64,000 nt of DNA from Aquilaria yunnanensis. Taxonomy: Eukaryota > Streptophyta > Magnoliopsida > Malvales > Thymelaeaceae. A model generated the notes under the pieces. That model had not been told where the DNA came from. It saw nothing but the letters and a program-made list of their open reading frames with translations, and ran no database searches. The number at the start of each line of letters is the position of its first letter. Position 1 is the stretch's first letter. A program made the position numbers and the translations under genes. Location of the stretch: contig CM077599.1 of the NCBI GenBank assembly GCA_039654915.1, positions 8,000,501 to 8,064,500 on the forward strand, given 5' to 3'. Shown here one piece after another: positions 47,783 to 59,077 of the stretch.

Positions 47783-49329
47783 TTACATTATAAAGGCACA
47801 TTTTTTGTGGTTAAATATGGTCCAACACTTTTCTGATTTTGGGAAACATACAAACCAACTTCTAACTTTTACTAATAGATGAATAGCATGTTCATAAGGT
47901 GTGAGACTTACATGCGACAAGCATTATTACTTATAATCAATGTGTTAAATATTGTTACCGTTAGGTATATCTCAACCCAAATTTTTAAGTTATACCGTAT
48001 AATATACCGCATCATATGCCGTTACTGTTTTTATAAAAAAAATAAATGTTAAAATATTATTTTAAGATGACATAAATTCAATAATTTTTTTACACATTTT
48101 ATATGTATTCTAATATTTTTCATCATAATTTGTCAAATATAAATAAAATATAGTATATGATACAAGATATTTTTTTAATACAAAAAACATAGAAAAATGT
48201 TATATATATAGAGAGCAAAATAAATAATACTCAGAAAGAAACTAATTTATTAATATAAAAGAAAAAAATAATACTTCAATAATAAAAATACATTTTTTAA
48301 TACCACATTGAGTTCTTATGTGACTTAAAGTAACCATTAAATTTTTATGTTAACTAAGAAAAGTAACCAAAAAAATAAAAATAAACATTTTTTTATGATA
48401 TGTGTATTAATTATATTTTAATATTTTATATATTTATGATATTTTGATGTAAAATGACAAAAAAAATATCTCACATGCATTCTCAAAAAATAAAATACCG
48501 CGGTACGTACACTGCGATATTTGTGGTATACTGCGGTTGTCGAATAAAATACATACAAAAAGTGAGTGGTATGTGAAATACTACAATATACCACGAGATA
48601 AAGTAACAAAATATGAAAACATTTATACTATGTACCACTTGCTGTGACAGTGCGATATACCGCAGTATTTAACTTGCACAGTGCTTGCGTTTTAACATGT
48701 CCAGCATTCGAATATGCAAGCAGCTAGTTTTACTTCCCCGCCCACGTTTTCTTCAATTTTTTCCCTTTCATTTTGTTTCCATCCCTCCCCATGTTTCCTT
48801 TGTCAATTTTAAACAAGTATAGATTATTTTTCTTTTTCACATTTCGTTTTCTTTTTTTCTTTTTTCGGTTAGTTTTTCCATTTTTCTCCCAGTTTTTTTG
48901 TTCTCCTTTAATTTTTTTCATGGTTTTCCTTGCACTGCTAATATTAATGAAGCAGAAATTTCAGTGTTTTCTATTTTTTAATTTATTTTTATTTAAATTT
49001 TTATATCTTTTTACAATTTTATTTGTTATTTTTTAGATCAAGATAAGAGCAATTCATAAAAGAATAAATTGATAATATTAAAAGAACAAATTGATAACAG
49101 TGAAAAAATAATTTGATACAATTAAAAGAATAGATTGATAATATTAAAAGAACATATGACTTTTTTTCTATTTTTTTAGTTTCTAAACTTCGTCTTTTTT
49201 TTTTTTTTGACCTTTTTGGGTTTGTCTTCTCACTTTTCTACTTCAAACCTTTCTTCATGTTTTTTTTAGCCCACCCAAAATAAAATGAAAAATGAAAGTA
49301 AAAAAATACACTAAAGCAATGGTTATGAG
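47783..49329. other. AT-rich DNA with a possible decayed inverted-repeat element
   Basis: Near 47946 the phrase TTAAATATTGTTACCGTTAGG, and near 48675 (read inward) TTAAATACTGCGGTATATCG, suggest the ends of a small element. Inside, ATACCGC-type words recur (48000-48020, 48495-48540, 48590-48665). T-rich and A-rich tracts follow to 49330. No gene is supported. Confidence 0.35.
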
Positions 49330-50060
49330 ATATTGTAGCTAATTTTGATTGTACTATTTTTCTTTTATAAGTTTTTACTTGTTCTTTTAGAGAAACTATG
49401 TTTTTGTTCTCTTATTAATAGTTGTTTGTTCTTTTATTTATTACTTTTTACTTTTTTATTAGTAAGTTTTCATTCTTTTGTTAGTTCATGGTTATTCCTT
49501 TAGATAAACTTAATATTTGTTCTTTTATTAGTATCTATTTATTCTTTTATTAATATATGTTTATTCTTTTATTTGTTCATATTTGTTACTTAGATGAACT
49601 GATTATTTGTTCCTTTATTAATAGCTATTTGTACTTTTATAAATCCATGCGTGTTTTTTTAGAGCAACTATTTTTGTTCTCTTATTAATAGCTCTTTGTT
49701 TTTTTATGAGTGACTCTTTGTTTTTTTTATTAGTTGGTGTTGGTTCTTTTGTTAGTTCAAGTTTGTTCTCTTGTTAGTTTAAGTTTGTTTATTTAGATGA
49801 ACTCGATATTTTTTCTTTTATTAGTAGTTATTTGTTCTTTTAGTGGTATATGTTTGTTCTTTTATAAATTTATGTTTTTTTCATTTATTAGTAGCTCTTT
49901 GTTATTTTTATTGGATTGTGTTTGTTCTTTTATAAGTTCTTGTTTGTACTTTTAGTTGAAGTAATTGTCTATTATTTTATTAGTAGATATTTGTAATTTC
50001 ATAAGTAGCAATTTGTTCCTTTCTCAGTTTATTCTTTTATTCAATTCCTGAGTAATTAAA
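49330..50060. repeat. T-rich degenerate minisatellite
   Basis: Variants of TTTGTTCTTTTATTAGT recur dozens of times. A longer block starting TTAGAGAAACTATG (49388) returns as TTTAGAGCAACTATTTTTG (about 49659), roughly 271 bp later. A-rich sequence with the complementary theme (AAAAGAACAAATTGATAA) flanks it at 49070-49160 and in looser form at 50130-50420. Confidence 0.7.
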
Positions 50061-50497
50061 CAAGGAAATGAGATAGTTTTATGTTATTTTGTTTCAAATT
50101 CAATATAAGAGAGTATTTGTATCATAAATCAACAAAAAAAAAAGACAATAATAGCAAAAAACAAAGAATAAAAAAAGAATAAAGGTACACAAATGATTTA
50201 AAAGAACAAGAAGAAATAAGAATAATATAAAAGTAAAAAATGAATAAAATTGAGGGAAAAAACCCATATAAAAGTGAAATATGAAAGAGAAGAAAAGGTT
50301 AAAACTAGGAAAAAAAGAAAATTAAAAAATGGGAATAATAGGAAAATGAAAATAAGGAAAAACTAGGAAAAGAAAAAACAAAATGAGCAAAATGAAGATG
50401 AAAAAACTGGAAAAAGAAAAAAAAAACAGGAAAAAGTGGCAACAAGGATTCAAACCTAGGTAGTCAAGCTTGGTTTAAGTGGCTCTAACTAACACCC
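50061..50497. other. A-rich tract with a possible SINE-like B box
   Basis: Mostly A-rich low-complexity DNA. On the minus strand near 50445-50456 GGTTTGAATCC fits a Pol III B box, with TTAGAGCCAC about 40 bases before it as a poor A box. This is too weak to call a tRNA or a SINE with confidence. Confidence 0.25.
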
Positions 50498-50832
50498 AAT
50501 TCGTTTTAACTTAAGTCAATTGACTTCAAAATGGCTTATTTTTATTCTTACATTTTTTTAAACCTGAAACTAATTTTAATTAAAATTCAATATTATGTAG
50601 CTACAATAATCCATTGAAAATATATTTTTTGTAATCTTACTAAATTTTTTATAAATTTTTCTAATTTAAAGTATTAAAAAAGAAAAATTTATAAAAATTT
50701 AACAATATTGTGAAAATTTACTTTCAGATTGATTATTACATCTACATACTATTGTCTTTCAAATAAAATTGGTTTCAGAAAAAAAAAATGTAAAAGTAAA
50801 AATAAGTCAATTGACATAAGTTAAAATGAATT
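50498..50832. mobile_element. MITE family A, copy 3 (best-preserved ends)
   Basis: The left arm AATTCGTTTTAACTTAAGTC and the right arm, read inward, AATTCATTTTAACTTATGTC are near-identical and continue AATTGACTT. Interior phrases such as AATAATCCATTGAAAATATA match the copies at 10098 and 44011. Non-coding. Confidence 0.78.
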
Positions 50833-51363
50833 AGCTTTAAATCACTTAATTGTCTATTTTGTCTTAAACGCGTTAAGCAGGTATAGTATGATCTCGTTTG
50901 ACATTAGTATCAGTGATTAACTTTAGCATTTTAAAAAAGCTATCAAATGATAGTTATTAATTTATCATTTTTATCTGAACTGTTAAATAAATTATCAAAA
51001 ACTCTAATATTAATCACAAAAACTGTTTTTAAATTGGCCATAAGCACATGTCATGCCCTAGACGCACATAAGAGGTACTCGATTACGAGTAAATAAATAA
51101 AAATAGTAAATTCAAAAAATAAGGGGGAAAAGAGACAAGAATCAGTTTTGGTGGTTAACTGATACGGGCATATTGAGGTTGAGACAATGGAATATGCGCT
51201 GCGACTGGGGAGGGACGGGGTCAAGCGAAGCGGAGGGAGGAAGATTCGTGACTGATGCGCATCTCTTCCCTCCCTCTCTGTTTCATTTTTCGGCTGTCTC
51301 TCGAATTTCCCCTCTGATTTTAACCCTGTTGTTTTCTGTTTTCGTCTTCGTCCCTCGCCATTT
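50833..51363. other. Promoter/leader region of the CREST-like gene
   Basis: AT-rich until about 51165, then GC-richer, pyrimidine-rich sequence that probably contains the transcription start and 5' leader. No clear TATA box could be chosen. The minus-strand frame at 51051-51380 is a shadow. Confidence 0.4.
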
Positions 51364-52288
51364 ATGCAACATTCCTCCACTTGCCAGCTCGCCCCATCAT
51401 CTTTCAGGTATATTATTACATTACCCTCTCTCTATTATTTTTTATTTAATGAGCATGTTTCTCGCTTGAAATTTTTGACCCATTTAATTCTTATGTGTTT
51501 TCATTGATTAATTTTGAAAAATATCCTGATTTTGAATGTGTATATCCTGATTTTGGAGGACTTTGGATACCTTATGGTGTTTTCTTTGATCAAACTTGGG
51601 TCCAGATACACCCTTTTAACAATTTTATTCCTTGAGTCGATGTTCTGCCCTCAATTTGCTTTTTTGGATTAAATCAATTGTGTGGAATCCTGGAATATGA
51701 ATACAACTTTTTTTGCTCAGTCAGTAAGGATTATAATGTCTTGGAAAGATCAGCTATGGCGCTTTATGGTTAGAATAGGATTTCTTCGTTTTCTTACTAG
51801 TCAAACGCATCTTAGTTTGGAACTGGTTGGGTGTTGGTATGATTTCAGTTAACTTCTAAGATTCCTATTGACGTTTTACTGTTGTAGAAACAAACAAGCA
51901 AGAGAAGTGGTATGTGTTTATTTTGGGTGGCGTTTGAAACTCTCCTGTTAGGAAATAAATTTCTTTATCTTCTAGGGCGGTATATTGTTGCTGTCCAGTG
52001 CCATTTCTGATTTTTTAAACATTCAACGTTAATGAATGGTAAAATGCATGATGTTTGGTCTACTGCTTGCATTTTCTACGTCTTCAATCTTAAATTTCCT
52101 GTGAGATCTTTTTCTTTTAAGAAAAAAATTTACAAACTGTATTTTCGATCATAAAACATGGTAAAATATCTTCAGGGTTTGGAATTGCAGATCTTTATTT
52201 TAAATTCAATGTTCCTAGAATGACTAATAATTTAAGTATTATAAAAATACAAGGTTTACTTACTGAGTTGTTCCTGTTCAGAGGTTGA
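51364..52288 (+). promoter_or_regulatory. Putative uORF spanning a 5'-leader intron
   Basis: If the leader intron is removed (donor TTTCAG/GTATAT after 51407, acceptor CTGTTCAG before 52282), an ATG at 51364 opens a 16-codon frame starting MQHSSTCQLAPSS and stopping at TGA 52286-52288. It ends 89 bases before the main start at 52378. Such an upstream frame could dampen translation. Transcript structure here is inferred, not shown. Confidence 0.4.
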
Positions 52289-52377
52289 GCTGAAGAGTTG
52301 GCTGTGGCACAACTTGTCCTGTTGCCAGCAAGTTATTGCTGGCAATAGAACAATCTTGTGTTATTGTTTGGTCGATC

Positions 52378-54781
52378 ATGTGTACCCAAAGCACACTAAA
52401 ACCAAGTAAAGCCCTTGAGGGTGTACATGGAGTTCAAGTGGTACCTCATTCACCGTTTGTGGTAGAAGAAGTTGACAAATATGGGGATTTAAAATCTACA
52501 CATGAGACTGCAGCAAATGGAAATCAGCAGCTACTGATGCAGTTAGTGAAAAAACAGCCTACGCATCAAAATTTATTGTTATTCAAGCTACTGGTTGTCC
52601 TTATTGTCACGTCTAACTAGTTCCAGAAATCATTTGTTTCTTTCCAACATCTTTTTAGTTTGTCTTCTACGCAATAGCTTTGTATAAATACAAATTTGAA
52701 TATTCCAGTTTTAACTCCCTTAGCTTCTTACTTGCTTGTTTGGCAGACGAGTATGGCAGCAGAGACCAGCATGTTTCAGACCTGTTCACTGTTGCATTCA
52801 AGGTATAAAAATATTAGAAAATGTTTCACTTAGTCTTTTGGTGTGTTCATGGGTTTAGGTTCTTTCTGTCACTATCTGTGTGTGAAAGCACTCTGGACAA
52901 GAATCTTTTATATATGCCTTATTTTCTGAACTTCTGTTAGGAGACCGGACTCTGCTGGAGACAGTTGCTAATGTTGCAACATCTCTTCCTTTTGTTGCCC
53001 TTGGACTGCAGGCTCCAAGGTATTTTCTGTTTCTCTTTACTTTATGCGAATAACTTGACAGAATATTATTTCCTGGACCTCAACTATCATAATAAATCCA
53101 TTCCCTTGATGCAGGAAGAATTTCAGTACAAAACTGTATGCAAACTCACTTATTGGCGTTGGCATTGCCTCGAGTTTGTACCACTCTTCCAGAGGAAAGC
53201 TAAGGCGGTATTTGAGATGGGCTGACTATACGATGATAGCAACAGCAACAGTAGTAAGTTAGAAATTCACAACTCTCTCAGATTAGTGGTTTCAACTACA
53301 ATCATTAGATCTGGAAGTATATTGTGGGCATAAAATATATTTGGTGTTTGGGGATAAGCATGTCTACGGTTTCTTTTACCCGCAATTCTGTTGTATGTTA
53401 TGTATGGATGTCCGACAAATGTCTATGATGTTCCTGGTCAGATCCTGCCTTTTTGGTTTTATTGAAGCAAAAGGTCCAGAATGAGCAAAAAGATTTTGAT
53501 TTCCAGTTGTATCACATGCTTTCAGCTTATTGTTGAATCTGATTACATTCGAAACCAAAGATAGTATATCATTCTACTCCTACTGATTCAAACCTTGTTC
53601 CTTTTTCTTGCTATGGCCAGAATGATTTTGTTTGTTTCTTCTAACATTTACACCTGCCTTTTCTTTTACTGTGTATATCATGAAAAGACAACCTCTATCT
53701 TCCTTTTCAAGAATTATGGTGCGTTATTTTCTTTATGCATACATAAAGAATGCACCCATGCAATTGGTTCTTTGTCCTCCTTGAGATTTTCTCATATAAC
53801 TAGCTCATTGCACAGAAATAGAATAAGTTTGCTTTATTCTACAGTTATTCTTCCCTGATATCACAAATCATTGTCAGTCATACAGTTTCTACATACAGTG
53901 AGTAACATGCGTAAACCAGATACTGATCCACATTTCATATGTTTGCATGTATGTCATGGCTGTTCTGAACAAAATCAAAACTTCTCCTCCATCCAATTCT
54001 TTTAGTCTTTAAGTTGGATGTAAACTTATAACCAAGCACTGCATTTGCAGTGTTTGTCAAGGGCTTTGAGAAACGAGAACCCAAAATTGCTGATGGCAGC
54101 AACTGCCTTTCTTCTGCCGATCCAACCACTGATGGTTTCAGCTGTTCACACTGGAATGATGGAGGTAACTAGCTTTTTCCTGAACCTGAGTCATTACATT
54201 GGAAGAAAAAGAAAGAGAAGTTAATCGAAGTTTTAGCCATCACTTAGTTTATTGCTACTACTTTGTTTCAATTCAACATGATTGCTGTTTTACTGTGGTT
54301 TTGTGAACTGCTACTTTCCACTGCTTATCCATTTTGATTCCATCTTATGTGCTTAGAAAATATAGTAAGGCCACTTGTTTTAAAGCTGGAGAGGCATAGC
54401 AATTTGTTTGTTTTATAACAGTGTGGATTATGTACTTACATAACTCAGTTATGTGCACCTTCAAATATGATAGTATGATTCTCAAAACCCACTGCTAATA
54501 AGTAAGGTATCATGATGTTTGAACCATTGGTCGAACAAAGACTGCCTGCTTTTGTTCTCATTCACAATGTTCTTCCTTAACTCTATCAGGTTGCATTCGC
54601 TAAAAGAGCGTTGGAACAGCCAGAACTGAGAATGGCTCATAATGTGCATAAGATGTCATCATTGTTGGGAGGCGCTCTTTTCATTGCAGATGACATATTT
54701 CCTCAGACACCATACCTACATGCTGGGTGGCATCTTGCTGCTGCGGTTGGTGTTGGAACATGTAATAAGCTTCTGGAGTAG
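52378..54781 (+). CDS. Multi-pass membrane protein with CREST-like motif pattern
   Basis: Six coding exons (52378-52541, 52747-52802, 52941-53019, 53115-53253, 54051-54164, 54590-54781) join in frame to 247 residues. All phases agree, though the first donor (GTTAGT) is weaker. The start is the first in-frame ATG after a stop at 52291-52293. The N-terminal ~75 residues are hydrophilic. Helices follow: TSLPFVALGLQ, NSLIGVGIASSLYH, DYTMIATATVCL, LLMAASAFLLPIQPLM, SSLLGGALFIADDIF and a last one after HAGWH. Notable residues are S119-x3-H123, D137 and H228-x3-H232. This set of Ser, His, Asp and paired His is the pattern of the CREST superfamily of membrane hydrolases (alkaline ceramidase, PAQR, PER1/PGAP3). 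I did not recognise a named family, so activity and location are inference. A 5'-leader intron probably precedes exon 1. No lesion is seen. Confidence 0.8.
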
Positions 54782-55456
54782 TGTACATAACTTGGAATTT
54801 GGACAGGCACCATGAATCCTTACCAGGAGCTGAATGGGGGAGGATGGGGTGATTGCATTGGTTTACAAAGTTATTCCATCTAAACTCAATCATTGGGTAT
54901 TAAGAGAAATGGTTGAGTTCATTGCATGTCAATATATGTTGACTCTGTAAACATTAGCCAATGTAATATTGTGTAGGAGTTGATTCTAACGATAGTTTGA
55001 GGTAATGGAATCCAAAATCTCCACAAACAGGTCTACTTGTTGTGTCTCATTTTTTGGTGTTTGGATGTAGCATCTCGTACTTGTTTCTGGGACACAAGCA
55101 GCAGATTGGAGGCAAGCTGACGGAACAGATTAATGTTAGTGTGAAAGCTTGGATCTCTCATGCCCGGGTTAAGTTTACTGTAGTCAGAGAAAAAGGTTGC
55201 AGGACATGGCCCTGGCCAGGAAAGAACACTTAAAAAGGGCCCAGTATTACTTCCTCTTTGGTGACCAGAGGCCAATTCTGCGTGTAAATAAACAAACAAA
55301 TAGATAAATGACCAGACATTGGAAATTCATATTTGGGGGAATTGACGAGTTCAGCTTATCAGGAAGCGCAAAATAATAATAATAATGAACTTGTTAGACA
55401 CGATTTATTTGGCTTCAGCTGCAGTACATTATCTAAGAAAGGAAGAGAAAAGAGAA

Positions 55457-55488
<32 letters not shown>

Positions 55489-56172
55489 GGGGGGACACTT
55501 TGGATGTAGAAGAGGACCGAAAGGCACAAGACGAGACAATGGAATATACACACATACACACATTGGTTGACAAATTAATTTCAACACTCTCACACATGTA
55601 GATCATAAAATTTGAGCTTAATTCTGCTCTGCCGCTCGGACCAACATGAGGTCAAAAAATTTACGATGGTCAATTAAGAATTACCAGCCCAGAATAGCGT
55701 AAAGTGAAAAAACAGAAAAGGTCAGGTCCTTTTCTAGATGTCATGCTCCCTTACTTATACCATGCCACGCCTCCTCATGTAATTTTATCATCTCACGCCT
55801 ACCCAGCGTATACACCACTTTTTACCTTTTCTTTTGTCTTTCCCCTCATCCGCTTCTAATGAGTAGTGCTGGACTCTAGAAAAATAAGCTTTTTTCGAAA
55901 TTCGGCTGGGTACGGGAAAAAAATCATAAAGAGCTTATTTCTTAAAAAAAAAACAAAAAGAAGATCATCTAGCATTAATTTTTAGATTAAAAAATCAATA
56001 AAAATAAATAGTGTATTAAAATAATGCATTATTTAATTTGAAACCAACGCAATCACATGTCGTTATGTTGTTTCAGTCAAATTCTACACATTTTTTATTG
56101 AAAATTCTGCACATTTATTTGATGAGTTAATGTACTTTTCTAAATGTTTTTTTTTGTAAAATTTTAGAATTA
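54782..56172. other. 3' region of the CREST-like gene and intergenic DNA
   Basis: The first few hundred bases are probably 3' untranslated sequence. The rest shows no gene. Open frames crossing the G run at 55457 are artefacts. Confidence 0.4.
55457..55487. repeat. 31-base G run
   Basis: An uninterrupted guanine run inside a purine-rich stretch, followed by AGGGGGGA. Its length is hard to sequence accurately and may be wrong. Confidence 0.9.
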
Positions 56173-56575
56173 GCGTCATTTATAATTATCCCCCTGAATT
56201 TATATTTATATTACAAGTACACCCATAACATTTGCAGAGTTACCATTTTCCCTCATTTTTTTTATATCATTTGATAACAACTTTTGAAATCTTACTTTAA
56301 ACTATTTGAAAGTTAACTATCAATAATTTCAAATTTTATAATATTTTTTAAAAATTAATATATTTAAGATTATTAATTTTTCCTCTACGTAAATGTAAAA
56401 TGATACTTGCTAAATCTTTATTGTTTGTAAAAAAAAATTAGACAACTTCAAATTATTAGACAATTTAAATCGAGGTTTCAAAAGTTGTTATTAGATAGTG
56501 TAAGAAAAAGCAATGAGCAAAGTGTAGATTGTCAATTCTCAATAGTGTAACTACAATATCAAGATAAATTGTACG
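56173..56575. mobile_element. MITE family B, copy 2
   Basis: The left arm has TTTATAATTATCCCCCTGAA, then GTTACCATTTTCCC and TAACAACTTTTGAAA. The right arm repeats these inverted, with TTTCAAAAGTTGTTATT, then GCAAAGTGTAGATTG. Order and wording match the copy at 15794-16232, though this one is more diverged. Confidence 0.6.
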
Positions 56576-57332
56576 AACTAGGTTCAAAATATATAATCTC
56601 TTCGTTTGTTGCTTAAATTCAATTTTTGATGCTCCAAGATTTTTCCATTTAGTTTTTATATATCAATGTTGTGTTTTATCTCTTTTAAAAAAAAAAACTT
56701 CATCCCCCTCACAAAAGCTTCACAAAAGCTATCATCTTTACTATTCACGATAATTAATTTATGATATTATTTTTCAAAAAATTATTACAAAAATATGATC
56801 TTTTATTTGAAAACATAATGTTAAATATTATAGTTTCTAAATATAATTTTTAAAAAAAATTATTACAAATTAATATGAATATTTTCATGTCAAACTTTAG
56901 TATAAATAAAAAGAGTAAAAAGATCAACTAAACCAAGATATACAGAAGGGTTAGATAACTATATATTTATATGAATATTGCTGAATCATATGTTCAGTAT
57001 ATATTGTTGAATCATATAATCAACCAGAGCTCACACATATATCCAACATTTCGATATTAAAAGATTTACTTTATAGTATATGTTTCGCATTTTTTTTATT
57101 GCTTTATTTGGCATGGCTAGCTATTTAAACCCCATATATTTGTGGTACTGGTACGTCGCTCTATATATTTCCCACTAATTGTTTGGAGCTCAACAGTGGA
57201 TTTGAAGAGTAGAAAAAATGTTCATCAGTTGAGACGACTGTCGCTCAAATCTCTCATCACACTTTAAGCAGCACAAAAGCCAGTCACTGGAACAACTCCA
57301 AGCTAGCTATAGCCATAGGAATATAAAACAAT
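56576..57332. other. Upstream region of the WOX gene
   Basis: AT-rich, no coding frame. CTATATATTTCCC at about 57160-57172 is a plausible TATA box, 160-170 bases before the WOX ATG. Confidence 0.4.
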
Positions 57333-58911
57333 ATGACTTCTTCAAAGCCTCCTCTCAGTTCTCCCCCTCTCCCTCACATTTTGTCTCTCAATCATCACCA
57401 CCGCCTAGGTATCTGTCTCGTTGTTTATTAATCACAGAATTAGTACATGTAAATATTCTAATTAAGAAACCGAAATGGTAAACTCGTGCAGGTCATGGTC
57501 ATAGTATTAATATTGCAGCAGCAAGCAGTAGTGATCAACAACAGCAGCCGACTACTTGCTCCCGGTGGAATCCTACGGCGGAACAGCTGCTGGCCCTGGA
57601 GGAGCTGTACCGGCGGGGAATCCGCAGTCCCACTGCCGCACAAATCCAGCAGATCGCAACCAGGCTGCGGAGGTTTGGCAAGATCGAGGGCAAGAACGTT
57701 TTCTACTGGTTCCAGAACCATAAGGCCAGAGAGCGCCAGAAACGCCGCCGTCTCGCAGATAATGCTCGTCCTTTTGCTGATCAAGATCAACCAAGTGATA
57801 CCAATACCTCCGGAAAGTTACCGGAAAATCAGCATGCTCCAGGTAAATGCATGCCCTTTATATAAATATGCCCTTTATGTAGGATATGTATGTAGATTTT
57901 CTTCGTTCTCCCTATTTTTTTTTTTTGTATTTCGTACGTATATATGTATGAGTGATTAATTTATAGGGTCTAAACTTTTGTCTATACATATATATATATA
58001 TATATGCATGTCAAGGTTTTTGTTTTGTTCATAAGTAGTAAAAAAAATGAATATTATTTGGAAATTAGCAGTGTTGAGAAGAGAAGGATACAAAGTTGAG
58101 CAGAAAAAGAGCAGAGTACGTGCTTTGAACTGTAGCAAAAGGTCAGAGGTGAGTACAGAGATTGTGTGTCTTTGTTCATCAGTGGAGATATAAGGAGTGA
58201 CTTGATAATTATTAATTTGAATCAAAAAATGTCAAAAGGCAGTTTGAATTATCAGAAAAAGTCAAATAAGCAAATAATAAAGGAAGCTTTACCTTTTTAT
58301 CATTAAATTACATTACATGCATGTTCATGTTGGGAAAAGTGCTGCTCTATCCTTCCCTTGGTCCTTGCTTCTCATTGCATTCTGCTGGGGCTGTCTTCTT
58401 CTTAGTATATATGCAAAACAGAATTTTTTTTGAACTTTGTGCTAATATATACTTATAAATCAGTGGACTGCCGCTGCTACTATATTATTCTTCATTACTA
58501 CGTCGATTAATTTTATTATATAGTATCTGTTAATTATTTTATTTCTTCCAGGCATCCAATGTTTCACCAGGAAATAGTAACAGTAGTATTGAACCAGATG
58601 CGGGGATGAAAATTCAAAGGAATGCCACGTGGCAAGCTGTGGAGCTGCCCTCCTCTCCCTCACACAGCATGATGACCACTACAACAACAGTTTCGATATA
58701 CAGAATAAGGCCCCAAGATTTTAACGAAGACCTTACCAATAATCTTGGGGATGATCAGGAAACAGTGGCGGGAGAAACCCTAGAGCTGTTCCCCCTCAAG
58801 GGCGGTGTCAATGGCGAAGCAATTAATGTGAGGAAGCAAGACATCGAAAGAGTGGGCAGATTGAGCGCCCCAAATCACCAATACATTGAGTTCCTTCCTC
58901 TGAAGAACTGA
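57333..58911 (+). CDS. WOX1: WUSCHEL-related homeobox protein, WOX1 clade
   Basis: Four exons (57333-57408, 57492-57842, 58072-58148, 58552-58911) with GT-AG borders give 287 residues in consistent phase. The WUS-type homeodomain spans about residues 49-112: [20 protein letters not shown], then [20 protein letters not shown] and KRRR. The [17 protein letters not shown] recognition helix is complete. The N-terminus is Ser/Pro- and Gln-rich. The WUS box is TLELFPLK at 244-251, the repression motif of the modern WOX clade. The last nine residues YIEFLPLKN match the extra C-terminal motif of WOX1 proteins such as STENOFOLIA and MAEWEST. WOX1 proteins act in the nucleus to promote leaf-blade and petal outgrowth. 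At 287 residues it is shorter than I expect for this clade; the long middle linker is missing. No lesions are seen. Assignment to WOX1 rather than WOX6 rests on the C-terminal motif and the [10 protein letters not shown]-x-GKIEGK wording. Confidence 0.92.
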
Positions 58912-59044
58912 GAACAGAAAGCAACTGAGCATGTGGCTAGTTGGTTGTGGAGGCAGGGGATTGAGTTACTACTTTGCTATTAGTGTAAAGGAAATTAAAT
59001 GCAATTTAGGGGAGAAATTGGTCAGGTCAGGTTCTTTCCTGTGG

Positions 59045-59077
<33 letters not shown>

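Noticed and set aside
50445..50500. tRNA-like or SINE head on the minus strand
   Set aside because: A B-box match is present, but the A box is poor and no cloverleaf can be drawn.
57458..57794. Minus-strand frames of 73-110 codons over WOX exon 2
   Set aside because: Antisense shadows of the homeodomain exon.
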